From the NCBI GenBank assembly GCA_016927855.1, contig JAFGLV010000176.1, positions 1-48,045 of the forward strand: 48,045 nucleotides of DNA. The letters run 5' to 3'. Shown in pieces: positions 33,751 through 42,547 of the stretch (positions within the stretch are counted from its first letter, which is position 1; each line of letters opens with the position of its first letter). The DNA comes from Sedimentisphaerales bacterium (GTDB lineage: Bacteria; Planctomycetota; Phycisphaerae; Sedimentisphaerales; Anaerobacaceae). Below the pieces are notes generated by a model. That model searched no databases and was not told the origin of the DNA. It saw only the letters and a list, made by a program, of their open reading frames with translations. The position numbers and the translations under genes were made by a program.

Positions 33751-36700
33751 CGAGTCTCATCCCCCAGATTCTCGAAGTACCTGCGAACCGCCTCCGCGTA
33801 CCGGCCGGGCACAGGGTCGCGATCGATCGGGACGAGAGCCTCGTCCGACTTGAGCTGCGCCAGCTTCTCGCCGACACGCTGCCGCAATTCCACCAGGGGA
33901 CGAGTGATCTGCTCGCGGACCAGGTCCCACTGAGGCTCGACGCCGTGACGCGTGAACTCCGCTCGCACCGCTCGCGCGCGGTCCCGTACGACTGCTGCCT
34001 CGTTTCGCAGTTCCTCCTCGGGGAGCATCTCCTCCACGTCGCGCAGGCGGTCGGACCATTGCAGGAAATCCTCGCCGGTCAGAGGTCCGCCGCGCGCGTC
34101 GGCCTCCCCCCATTCGTCGATCCACTCATCGTTTACGAAGGCGCCGCCCCGGCCACCGAGGTTATCCTGGCGGCCTCCTTGTTGACCACCCTGACGAGGC
34201 TCGTTGCCTCTGGCGACGCGGTTGCCGCCTTGCTGTCCTTCCTGCGGTTGTCCTTGACGGTCGCCGCCTTGACGCTGACCCCCTTGGCCTTGTGCGTTGG
34301 CTTGGGCTTGGCCTTCCTGTTGACCCGGCTGCGGGTCGGAGGTGTTCGCTGAGGCCTGTCCTTCCTGGGGCTGGTCTTGTTGCGGCTGTCCCTGGCCGGG
34401 TTGCTGCCCTTCGCGCGGGTCACCCGGTCTGCGCTCCTGCGCGGCGCTGGCCATACGTGGCCGGTTCGGATCGCCGGAAGCCAGAGCATTCGGGTCGCCT
34501 CCACGTCCCTGGCGCGCCCGCGCAGCTTCCTCATCCACCTGGCGGATCAGATCGTCGAGTTGCTGCTGAGCGAGACGCAAAGACTCGGCCTCGTCGCCCA
34601 GCACGCCGGTAGCAGCTTCTTCGATGCCTTCGCGCATCTCCGAGATAGCGCGAGCGGCCTGCTGCTCGGTCTCCTGCGCCTCGGGAATGAACCTGCGGCG
34701 GAGCAACTCCTCCGTGGTCCCCAGCGTGTCATCGATGTTCTCGGTGCTGGCCTCGCGGAAGGTGTCGTAGAGTCTGCGCGACAGGAGAGGCTCCGAGGCC
34801 TCCGACTCGTCGCTGACTTCCCGCATCCGATCGAGCAGCTCCTGGACGCGATCACGCTGCTGATTGATCTGATTCGCCAGTTCCACGGTCCCATCCGAGT
34901 CCGTCAGTCTCCTGCCGCGTTCTTCGGTCTGTTGCCTGAGCTGTTCCCCAATCTCCTGCTGCTGTCGGTCGAGCTGTTGCGCCTGTTCGCGCATATTGCG
35001 CATCTCTTCGACAAACTGGCCGGAGGTGTTGCGCTGGAACTCGTCGCGCACCTGTTCGAGCTGGCGCTGGGCGCGGGTGGCGGAACTGACCGCGTCGGAG
35101 ACCATCCCTTCCTGGAGTTGCTCCGCCGACTGGCGAATCTCCGAGCGGCTCTGTTCGAGCTGCTCGCGAGCGTCCGCCATGCGCTGACGGTTTTGTGGCT
35201 GTTCCATGCGCTGCTGCAATTCATCCACGTCGCGCACTGCTTCGAGCTGCTCATCTCTCAGGCGCCGCAGCTCGCGCAGCGCTTCTTCTCGCTGCTGCTC
35301 GTTCTGGGCCTGCCTCAGCGCCGCTTCGGCTTCGCGGAGCCGGTCGCTGACGTCGTTCTGTCGCCGAGCCAGATCGCGAAGGCGGTTGAGGACTTGGAGG
35401 TCCTCGCGCTGTTGCGTCTGCTCCTGGGCCTGGGCCAGACGTTGCGTTTCGTAGCGGTTTTCTTGTTGCGTCAGCTCCAACTGCTGCAATTGCCGGTCGA
35501 ACTGGGCCGAGTTGCTGCTGGACCGGTTCGACGCATTGCTCCGGCCCTGCGCGACCTGGTGCTCGCGGTCCCGGAGCCTCAGCAGTTCCTGGTAGGCGGA
35601 TTGCTCGGCACCCAGCGCCGGCGTCAACTCCTGCGCCGCGGCCGATTCCACTGCTTCGCTGAGATGCTCCAGCGATGTTTCCATAAACTCGGCGGCACTG
35701 AGCAACCGTTGGGTGGCCGACGGGTCTTGGGCTTCCGCAGCCGCTGCTCGCGCCTGCTCCAGCGCATCGGCCTGCGAATCGCGGACGACTTCCAGGTCTT
35801 CCTTGCTGTCGTCGAGGCTGCCCGACAGGTCGGCGCGCTGCTTGATATTCCAGGTGGCGCTGATGATCTGCTTCTGCAGACGTGCGAGCTGCTCGGCCTG
35901 TTGCTGTCCCTGCTGCTGGCCGGACTGGTCTTGCTGCTCCCGTTGCTGCTGCTCTTGCCCATCCTGGAACGACTGGCTCTCGCGGAAAACCTCCTCGAAG
36001 GGACGGACCTCCGCGAAGTAGATGTCACTCGAAGTCCGGCGCGGCTTACCGTTGGGACCGACGTCGTCGGCCCAGAAATAGTACGTCAGCAACTGATCGG
36101 GCTCAGCATTCAACTCCTCCAGCGCCAGCAGGTACTGCATCTGCAGCTCATCCTTGGATTGAGCTGTCGGTCTGAGAGGCACGTCCCGGCTCTGTGTGCC
36201 CGCCAGCGTGAAGGTCAGACCATAACCGGTCAGGCCGTAGTCGTCCATCACCTTCGCCTCCAGGTTCAGCTCTTCCAGAGGCGACGCGACCACGTCCCGG
36301 TTGGGGAAGGTCGGTGTAATCTGCGGCGGCAGGTTCTCGAAGACGTCGACGACGAAGCGCGGCGGTACCTTGTTGCTGAGTCCCTGGGCGTCGGACATCA
36401 CCAGCTCGTAGCGTTCGCTCTTGGCCGCGGTGATCGTCGTGGTCACGACGTTCGCGTGCTCGCTATCCAGCGACAATCCGACCGCGATCCCGGCGCGCGG
36501 AACGAGCCGCGCCGACGTCACCGGCTTGTTGAGCGTGAACGTCAGAGTAATCTCGGAGCCCTCGACCGCGCTGACCCGCCGCGTGTCCTCGATGACCTTC
36601 TCAGGCAGGTTCGTATAGGACGGGTAAACGATCTTCGCGTCCGCCTTGACGAGTCTCGGATACTCGAAAATGCCTATTGTGTAGTTGGGCGTCCGCCGAC

Positions 36701-37472
36701 CGGCATATTCAACGTGGTAGATCAGGTCGTTCCTGACCTGCGGAATGATCCCGCCGAACACCGGGTCGTTGAGCGGCTTGTTCAGCACGACTCTCTGCGG
36801 TTCCTCGCCGGATGGACCATACGCCAGCGTCGCTTCCGGCGGCACGCGCCCTTCGAATCGCGCCACCACGACTACCGACGAGCCGGCTTCGACGGAAGTA
36901 TCGCCGGGACTGACGCTGATCGTGAAGTCGTCCTGCGTCAGCAGACCTCCTTCGTCTCTCGAGCCGAGAGAAATACCCGGAAGCGCCTGCGAGAGGACCG
37001 CGAGCAGAAAGATCAATGCAGCTATCCAACCGATGTCGGAGAGCACCAGCTTTCTCGTCGAGATGCTCGCCAGCCAATCGTGGCGCGTCGCGTGCACAAC
37101 GGCTTCGGTGAGCACCTGCAACTGGAGATAGCCAAACTGGCCGTCGGGGCCCTCGGGTTCCTGCTCGACCGCGGCCAGCAGCAACGCTTTCAGGTCCGGA
37201 TGCTGCTGTTCGATACTTCGTGCGATGGCCTGGTAATCGGGCTCCATGCGGCGGACCTGGCGGACCGCGATGATGGTAGCAACGATGGCCGCCAGCACGA
37301 GACCTACAACCGCCAGTGACGAATACCATCCCCACAGCCAGCCGATAACGACCAGCGCGAGCGCCAACAATCCCACGATGAGCCAATACAGCGCCAGCCG
37401 CCGGGCCAGGTGCAGATGCCTGTGGCGCGCGACTATAGGCTCCAATCGTCTGCGAAGAGCGTTCTCGACCAT
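33747..37472 (-). CDS. Giant membrane protein with Gln-rich coiled coil (DUF4175-like)
   Basis: About 1241 residues from ATG 37472 (GAGGGT upstream); ATG 37517 would overlap the previous gene. Two membrane helices lie near 25-60 and about 145-170. Ig-like domains extend to about 520 (IGIFEYPRLVKADAKIVYPSY, ITLTFTLNKPVTSARL). A long coiled coil of about 400 residues follows, packed with Gln, Glu, Arg and Leu. The last 200 residues are a Gly/Gln/Asn-rich tail plus a small charged domain. The long periplasmic rod suggests a scaffold spanning or bridging the envelope, working with the BatA-like protein upstream (13-nt gap) and the vWA protein downstream (4-nt overlap). The DUF assignment is tentative. 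Confidence 0.75.
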   Translation of the reverse strand: MVENALRRRLEPIVARHRHLHLARRLALYWLIVGLLALALVVIGWLWGWYSSLAVVGLVLAAIVATIIAVRQVRRMEPDYQAIARSIEQQHPDLKALLLAAVEQEPEGPDGQFGYLQLQVLTEAVVHATRHDWLASISTRKLVLSDIGWIAALIFLLAVLSQALPGISLGSRDEGGLLTQDDFTISVSPGDTSVEAGSSVVVVARFEGRVPPEATLAYGPSGEEPQRVVLNKPLNDPVFGGIIPQVRNDLIYHVEYAGRRTPNYTIGIFEYPRLVKADAKIVYPSYTNLPEKVIEDTRRVSAVEGSEITLTFTLNKPVTSARLVPRAGIAVGLSLDSEHANVVTTTITAAKSERYELVMSDAQGLSNKVPPRFVVDVFENLPPQITPTFPNRDVVASPLEELNLEAKVMDDYGLTGYGLTFTLAGTQSRDVPLRPTAQSKDELQMQYLLALEELNAEPDQLLTYYFWADDVGPNGKPRRTSSDIYFAEVRPFEEVFRESQSFQDGQEQQQREQQDQSGQQQGQQQAEQLARLQKQIISATWNIKQRADLSGSLDDSKEDLEVVRDSQADALEQARAAAAEAQDPSATQRLLSAAEFMETSLEHLSEAVESAAAQELTPALGAEQSAYQELLRLRDREHQVAQGRSNASNRSSSNSAQFDRQLQQLELTQQENRYETQRLAQAQEQTQQREDLQVLNRLRDLARRQNDVSDRLREAEAALRQAQNEQQREEALRELRRLRDEQLEAVRDVDELQQRMEQPQNRQRMADAREQLEQSRSEIRQSAEQLQEGMVSDAVSSATRAQRQLEQVRDEFQRNTSGQFVEEMRNMREQAQQLDRQQQEIGEQLRQQTEERGRRLTDSDGTVELANQINQQRDRVQELLDRMREVSDESEASEPLLSRRLYDTFREASTENIDDTLGTTEELLRRRFIPEAQETEQQAARAISEMREGIEEAATGVLGDEAESLRLAQQQLDDLIRQVDEEAARARQGRGGDPNALASGDPNRPRMASAAQERRPGDPREGQQPGQGQPQQDQPQEGQASANTSDPQPGQQEGQAQANAQGQGGQRQGGDRQGQPQEGQQGGNRVARGNEPRQGGQQGGRQDNLGGRGGAFVNDEWIDEWGEADARGGPLTGEDFLQWSDRLRDVEEMLPEEELRNEAAVVRDRARAVRAEFTRHGVEPQWDLVREQITRPLVELRQRVGEKLAQLKSDEALVPIDRDPVPGRYAEAVRRYFENLGDETR

Positions 37473-37485
37473 GTCAGTTACCCTC

Positions 37486-39675
37486 TTATTGCTCGCCAGG
37501 GGACGGTGGTGACGCAAGATCTTGCGTCTCTACCGGATGCACTCGGGTCAGCCATCCGGCCAGCCACGTTTCGACCAGCAGCACAGCTAATACCAGTACG
37601 AGCACCCAGCGCCACAGTTTCTGTTGTTCTTCCATTCTGACCAAGTCATTTACTCGTTTCGCCTGTGCCACGGCCGCAGCGTTGGCAACCGCCGGTCCGC
37701 CGAAAGCCGACTGGACGACGCCCAGGTTTTCGAGATCTTCGATGGGCATCGGGTCGGTGCGGCTTTCCTGCGGCGCCAGGTTGATGGCGAACAGCCTCTC
37801 GCCTCCGGCGGATTCAACGCGATAGATTCCAGGCAAATCGGTCTGGGTGAAGGCCTGCTCTGTCGCGTCCAGACTCACGACCGAATCGTCAGGCTTGCGG
37901 ACTACGGTAGCGGCGTTTGGAGTCCCGCGTTTACGCGGTTCTGAACCGTCTGAAGGCGGAACTCCGAACGACAGCGGTACCGGGTCGCCTATGAAGTACT
38001 GCAATTGGCGACCGGTGAGCACGCCGCCGTATTCGAGGACGGAATACAGCAGCGGCACGAACTTGGATGAGAGTGCCAAGTCGCTGTCGGCAGGCTGCCA
38101 ACCGCAGGTGAACACGAGCAAGGTCCCCTGGCCGACAGGGACTTCGAACCAGGCCGGGTGGTTGGTGTCGAACCAGGCCAGGACGCGCGCTTGCGGATAG
38201 TTGTCGAGCGTGACGCCGCGATACTTCCAGAAGTGGACGCGCGTAAAATCCCCGAACCGCGGATCGGAGAACGGAGCCAGCAGCGGATGGCTGTATTCCA
38301 GCCGGCTGAGCATCGCGTAGCGATTGACCTCGGCTTCGCGGTATTCGAGATTTCCCGCGCCGGCAAGGCGTGCCAGAGCGTCGCCGGCCTGTTCGGATTT
38401 CATCACCAGCAGCGCCATGCGACCTCGTTCGAGATAGCGCCGCAAAGTCGCGACGTCGTCTTGTCCGATCGCATCCGTGACGATGACGACGTGGGCCGCG
38501 TCCATATCGGCGTCGGTAAGGGGCGCGTCGCTGCGCTGCGCCGTGACGCTGAATCGGGTCGCGCCGGTCGCACTGAAAGCCCGGCGGACATAGAACAGCG
38601 TGTCCTTCGTATCGTTGGGATCGTCGTTGCCCAGATAGAGAATGTTGATCTGCTGTTTCAGGTGCGGCGCCAGGTAGAGTGTGTTGTCGAAGTCCTGGTC
38701 GTCGCCGGTAAGGATGAGCCTCCGCGCGGACCCCGCATCGAGGCCCTCCGGCGTGCGGACGATACCGCTGTTGCCAGGCGGAACGTAGACATCGACGGAC
38801 CGCTCCGGCTCGCTCGTGGCCGCGTCGCTGGCCCAATGCAGTTGGAATTGCTCGAAAGTAGCCTCCGCAGAGTTCGTGACGCGGATGCTGGTCCGTTCGT
38901 CCTCGCTCGGCGCCGCGAGCGGATCGCGATTGGCGACGATCTGAAGCGCCGCATTGGTCGCACCGGGTGACGCGACCGCTTTGAGGGTCAGCGCTAGCCC
39001 TTGGGGCCATTCGTAGGTGCGCAGCGCATCGATATCGCTGCCCTGCTGCAAGTCGCTGACGAGGACGATCTGACGCGAACCCACAGGCTGCTGCTGGACG
39101 TTGACTTCGTCATCCTCGATCGCTTCGGCGGCGGTTATGAGGGCGGCGCCGAGGTTCGTCGCGTTCCAGCCCGGCGACAGATCGGACAGGCTCTCGATCG
39201 CGGCCGTGGCACGTTGAGCGGGATCGAGAGCCTCCCATTGCTCGAATCCCAACAGGGTCTGCACGTCGCGATCGAAGGTCATAACGCACACACGGTCGGA
39301 TGGACGGATGTCGCGCAGGGCCGAACTCGCCTGGTTGATAGCCTGCGTCCACATCCCGGGTCGTCGCATGGAGGCGCTCGTATCGACCAGCAGAACGATA
39401 CGCTTGCCGAGGCTGCCTTCGCTCTCCTCGATCGGTTTGGCGAAGAAGGGACGCGAGAACGCCAGCGCCAACAGGCAGAGGATCAGGCAGCGCAGGATCA
39501 GCAGCGGGAGGTTCTCGATCCGGCTGCGATTGCGAAAGCGTGGCATCGTGGCGCGCAGGAACATCAGCGAACTGAACGTCACGCGATGACGTGTGTGTTG
39601 CCGGATCATGTGCAGCAAGATCGGCAGGCCAATCGCCGCGATGCCGGCCAGAAACAGCGGATAGAGAAAACTCAT
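37486..39675 (-). CDS. BatA-like protein (aerotolerance N-terminal domain, vWA)
   Basis: 729 residues. The N-terminus is the two-helix BatA domain (FLYPLFLAGIAAIGLPILLHMI, then LPLLILRCLILCLLALAFSRPFF). A vWA domain with an intact MIDAS DTSAS near residue 98 follows. The middle region has mixed beta structure and a GATase-like segment (AHVVIVTDAIGQDDVATLRRYL), and a C-terminal helix lies near 695-715. vWA proteins of this kind pair with MoxR ATPases that load metal or remodel clients. It overlaps the DUF58 gene by 4 nt. The BatA kinship is clear at the N-terminus; the exact client is unknown. Confidence 0.82.
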   Translation of the reverse strand: MSFLYPLFLAGIAAIGLPILLHMIRQHTRHRVTFSSLMFLRATMPRFRNRSRIENLPLLILRCLILCLLALAFSRPFFAKPIEESEGSLGKRIVLLVDTSASMRRPGMWTQAINQASSALRDIRPSDRVCVMTFDRDVQTLLGFEQWEALDPAQRATAAIESLSDLSPGWNATNLGAALITAAEAIEDDEVNVQQQPVGSRQIVLVSDLQQGSDIDALRTYEWPQGLALTLKAVASPGATNAALQIVANRDPLAAPSEDERTSIRVTNSAEATFEQFQLHWASDAATSEPERSVDVYVPPGNSGIVRTPEGLDAGSARRLILTGDDQDFDNTLYLAPHLKQQINILYLGNDDPNDTKDTLFYVRRAFSATGATRFSVTAQRSDAPLTDADMDAAHVVIVTDAIGQDDVATLRRYLERGRMALLVMKSEQAGDALARLAGAGNLEYREAEVNRYAMLSRLEYSHPLLAPFSDPRFGDFTRVHFWKYRGVTLDNYPQARVLAWFDTNHPAWFEVPVGQGTLLVFTCGWQPADSDLALSSKFVPLLYSVLEYGGVLTGRQLQYFIGDPVPLSFGVPPSDGSEPRKRGTPNAATVVRKPDDSVVSLDATEQAFTQTDLPGIYRVESAGGERLFAINLAPQESRTDPMPIEDLENLGVVQSAFGGPAVANAAAVAQAKRVNDLVRMEEQQKLWRWVLVLVLAVLLVETWLAGWLTRVHPVETQDLASPPSPGEQ

Positions 39676-40649
39676 ATTGCCCTCCCCAGGCGCGAGCCGC
39701 CGGCCCGGTGGATCTGCTTTCGACGGCGCATGCGGTCTTGCAGGAAGTCCAGCAACGCCAGGTCGAAGGGCCGGTCCGTCGCGAACAGATGATAGTCGAT
39801 CCCGAGGCTCTGGCAGGTGGCCCGGCTGGCCGCCAGGTGGCCTTCAAGCCTCTGCTGGTAGTTCTTCTGCGCAACGACCGGGTCGATATACATGTCGCGG
39901 CCGCTCTCGATGTCTCGGAAAATCGCGGGCGTGTCGAAATCGAAATGCAGCTCGGCCGGGTCAAGCGTCTGGAACAGTACGACGTCATGCCCACCGGCGC
40001 AGAGGTAGCCCAGATCGGTTTCAAGCCGGTCGATGGAGGTCAGCAGGTCGGAGACCAGCACGATCAATCCTCGCTTGGTCAGCATCTGCGCTATCCGCTG
40101 CAACGGCGGTCCCAGGTCGGTCGCTCCGCCTTCGGGTTGTGCCTCCAGGCCCAGCATCAGACGCTTCAGGTAGCTGGGCCGGTTCCGCGGCGGCATGTAT
40201 TGTCTGATCCGGTCGTCGAAGGTTGCCAGCCCGACCGCGTCACCCTGCGTGAAGAGGAAGTAGGCGAGCGTCGCCGCGAGCGTGCCGGCGTATTGGGCCT
40301 TGGTGTAGCTGCCGGAACCGTAGCCCATCGAGCGGCTGTGGTCCAGCAGCAGGTAGCAGCGCAGGTTCGTCTCATCCTGGAACTTCTTGATGAAGTACCG
40401 GTCGCTGCGCGCGTATACGCGCCAGTCGATATGACGCGGATCGTCTCCCGGCGTGTACTGACGGTATTCGCTGAACTCGACCGAGAAGCCATGGAAGGGA
40501 CTGCGATGAATCCCCTTCCAGAAGCCTTCGACGATGACCTTGGCGCGCAACTCCATCGACTTGATTTTCATCAGCGAGATCGGATCGATCATGCCTCCGC
40601 CGCTGTGAGCAGGGCTGTAAAGCTCAGATGGTGCCGGCTCGTTTCTCAC
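39672..40649 (-). CDS. DUF58 protein (vWA-like)
   Basis: 325 residues, cytoplasmic. The DUF58 core GFSVEFSEYRQYTPGDDPRHIDWRVYAR-type block is at about 54-81, followed by a vWA-like fold whose metal site reads DHSRSM. DUF58 proteins almost always follow a moxR gene, as here. The GTG start shares GTGA with the MoxR stop and the stop overlaps the BatA-like ATG by 4 nt. The ATG of MIDPISLM (residue 20) is an alternative start. It probably bridges MoxR to the membrane vWA proteins. Confidence 0.9.
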   Translation of the reverse strand: MRNEPAPSELYSPAHSGGGMIDPISLMKIKSMELRAKVIVEGFWKGIHRSPFHGFSVEFSEYRQYTPGDDPRHIDWRVYARSDRYFIKKFQDETNLRCYLLLDHSRSMGYGSGSYTKAQYAGTLAATLAYFLFTQGDAVGLATFDDRIRQYMPPRNRPSYLKRLMLGLEAQPEGGATDLGPPLQRIAQMLTKRGLIVLVSDLLTSIDRLETDLGYLCAGGHDVVLFQTLDPAELHFDFDTPAIFRDIESGRDMYIDPVVAQKNYQQRLEGHLAASRATCQSLGIDYHLFATDRPFDLALLDFLQDRMRRRKQIHRAGGSRLGRAI

Positions 40650-41650
40650 TTGGCGCCTTCCTTGACGGATTTCAGCAATCGGTCGACGAGGTCGTCGGTG
40701 ACAATGCCCTCGGCCTCAGCCTTGTAGTTTATCAGAACGCGATGTCTCAGCACCGGATGGGCCAGCGCGCGGATGTCGTCGTATGTCACGTGCGACCGGC
40801 CTTCCAGCAGGGCTCGCGCCTTGCCGCCCAAGACCATGTACTGCGAGGCGCGCAGGCCGGCGCCCCACGTGACCCACTCATTGACGTAGGCCAGCGGATT
40901 GCTCGGCGCAGGGCGCGACGCGGCCGCGATTCGCACGGCGTAGCGTACCACGTCCTCGGCCACCGGGACCTTGCGTACCACGTCGTGGAACCGCAAGAGG
41001 TCCTGGCCGGCAAAGACCGGCTCGATAGGCTGCGGCGCTCTGGCAGTCGTCTGGCGCACGACGGAGACCTCGTCGTCTTCCGCGAGGTAGTCGATTGAGA
41101 TGTTGAACATGAACCGGTCGAGCTGAGCCTCGGGCAGAGGATACGTCCCTTCCATCTCGATAGGGTTCTGCGTCGCGAACACGTAGAACGGCTCGCTGAG
41201 CACGTGGGAGACTCCCGCCGCGGTCACGTGGTGCTCCTGCATGGCTTCGAGCAGCGCCGCCTGGGTCTTGGGCGGCGTACGGTTGATCTCATCGGCCAGG
41301 ATCATATTGGCGAAGATGGGACCTTTGACGAACGTCATGCGGCGCTCGTGCTCGGTCTGCTGGAGGATCTCGGTGCCGGTGATGTCGGCCGGCATCAGGT
41401 CCGGCGTGAACTGGATGCGCTGGAACCTGAGGTGAAACAGTTGTGCCAGCGAGCGGACCAGCAGGGTCTTGGCCAGGCCGGGAGCGCCGGTGACGAGACA
41501 ATGACCTCCGGCCAGCACCGCGATGAACAACTGCTCGACGACCTCATCCTGCCCGATGATGACCTTGGCCAGCTCGGTCCCCATGCGCTGTCGGGCGCCT
41601 TTGATCTGCTCGACCGCTTCACGTTCGGATTCATACGTTTCAGTAGTCAA
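40646..41650 (-). CDS. moxR: MoxR-family AAA+ ATPase
   Basis: 334 residues: Walker A GAPGLAKT (about 54-61), Walker B MILADEINRTPP, sensor 1 FATQNPIEMEGTYPLPEAQLDRF, and a C-terminal lid domain. MoxR ATPases act as chaperones that insert metal or remodel vWA partners, which are the next genes downstream. The start is TTG 41650 with GGGGA 5 nt upstream. An internal ATG (residue 23) would still keep the whole AAA+ core. This is the presumed motor of the operon. Confidence 0.95.
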   Translation of the reverse strand: MTTETYESEREAVEQIKGARQRMGTELAKVIIGQDEVVEQLFIAVLAGGHCLVTGAPGLAKTLLVRSLAQLFHLRFQRIQFTPDLMPADITGTEILQQTEHERRMTFVKGPIFANMILADEINRTPPKTQAALLEAMQEHHVTAAGVSHVLSEPFYVFATQNPIEMEGTYPLPEAQLDRFMFNISIDYLAEDDEVSVVRQTTARAPQPIEPVFAGQDLLRFHDVVRKVPVAEDVVRYAVRIAAASRPAPSNPLAYVNEWVTWGAGLRASQYMVLGGKARALLEGRSHVTYDDIRALAHPVLRHRVLINYKAEAEGIVTDDLVDRLLKSVKEGAK

Positions 41651-41665
41651 CGGTCCCCATCCTTT

Positions 41666-42547
41666 CTAATGTGTCATCGCGTAGAAGACGATGTTGATTC
41701 CCATCGGATAAGCCTTCTTCTCCGAGAACTCGTGAAAATACCACTCGTCCACACCCTCCTCTTCCCAGCCGTCGCCGAGGTCGGTGTTGTGGCAGATGAC
41801 CACCATCATTCGTCCCTTATCGTCGTAGATCGCGCGAAAGTGCGGCGTCTGGCTGCCGGGACCGTGGTCCTCCCACGTGATTCCGTAGGGACGTCCAGCC
41901 AGGGCGCTGTTGATACTCGGGATTTGCGGCTTCTCCTTGAGATCGTACGGGATGTGAAAGATGTTGTCCTCCAGCGGAATATCGACCGGCTCCCGCTCGG
42001 GAAAGACCCGTTTGATCTCGCGGTAGAAATTGTACCAGGCTTCGTCGCCCCAGAAGTCGTCGACCATCAGGAACCCGCCGCTAAGCAGGTACTTGCGCAA
42101 AGCCTTGACCTCTTCGTCGCTGAACACCAGCGCACCGACCTCCAGCATGTAGATGAAAGGGTAGTTGAACAGCTCGGGGTCCGTCAGCTCAAGCACGATC
42201 CCGTCAGGATGGACCTGCATCGCGGTCAATTGGTGCAGGCGGAACGAGAAATTCAGGTCGCTGTCGGGATAGTCGACAGACCAGCCGCCTCCGCCACGAC
42301 CGTAACCGCCGCGTCCGCGTCGGCCGCCGCGCCCGCCATAGCCACCGTAACCGCCGTAGCCGGACGAATAGCGGATGCGCACGAAGGTGAACAAATCGTG
42401 CGCGAACTCCTTGTCGGGCTCCCAGTTAGGCACGCCGCCACGCGGGTCACTGTATCGCTCGTCGTAGCGGTATCGTTGCGCCAGCGCCAACGTCGCGCCC
42501 AACGCGCCCAGAACGATCAAGATGACGAGTATTCTCGAACGCTTCAT
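41666..42547 (-). CDS. Exported DUF4159 protein with Gly/Arg-rich loop
   Basis: 293 residues with a signal peptide (about 1-23). The DUF4159 fold is recognisable in FTFVRIRYSS, DLNFSFRLHQLTAM, ALRKYLLSGGFLMVDDFWG and NIVFYAMTH. Between the first two strands (about 63-87) is an insertion almost wholly Gly, Arg and Tyr. DUF4159 proteins recur in MoxR/Bat-type operons, but their function is not established; the fold resembles glutamine amidotransferases. The ATG overlaps the stop of the TPR-peptidase gene (ATGA), and the MoxR start follows 15 nt after its stop. Confidence 0.85.
   Translation of the reverse strand: MKRSRILVILIVLGALGATLALAQRYRYDERYSDPRGGVPNWEPDKEFAHDLFTFVRIRYSSGYGGYGGYGGRGGRRGRGGYGRGGGGWSVDYPDSDLNFSFRLHQLTAMQVHPDGIVLELTDPELFNYPFIYMLEVGALVFSDEEVKALRKYLLSGGFLMVDDFWGDEAWYNFYREIKRVFPEREPVDIPLEDNIFHIPYDLKEKPQIPSINSALAGRPYGITWEDHGPGSQTPHFRAIYDDKGRMMVVICHNTDLGDGWEEEGVDEWYFHEFSEKKAYPMGINIVFYAMTH

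Noticed and set aside
33990..36000. Possible DNA tandem repeat or CRISPR-like array in the repetitive Gln/Gly-coding region
   Set aside because: The repetition is irregular, in frame and explained by a Gln-rich coiled coil; there are no constant repeats or spacers.
34377..37319. 980-codon open frame on the plus strand
   Set aside because: Antisense to the giant coiled-coil gene. Its leucine/arginine-rich product is the mirror of Gln/Glu/Arg codons.
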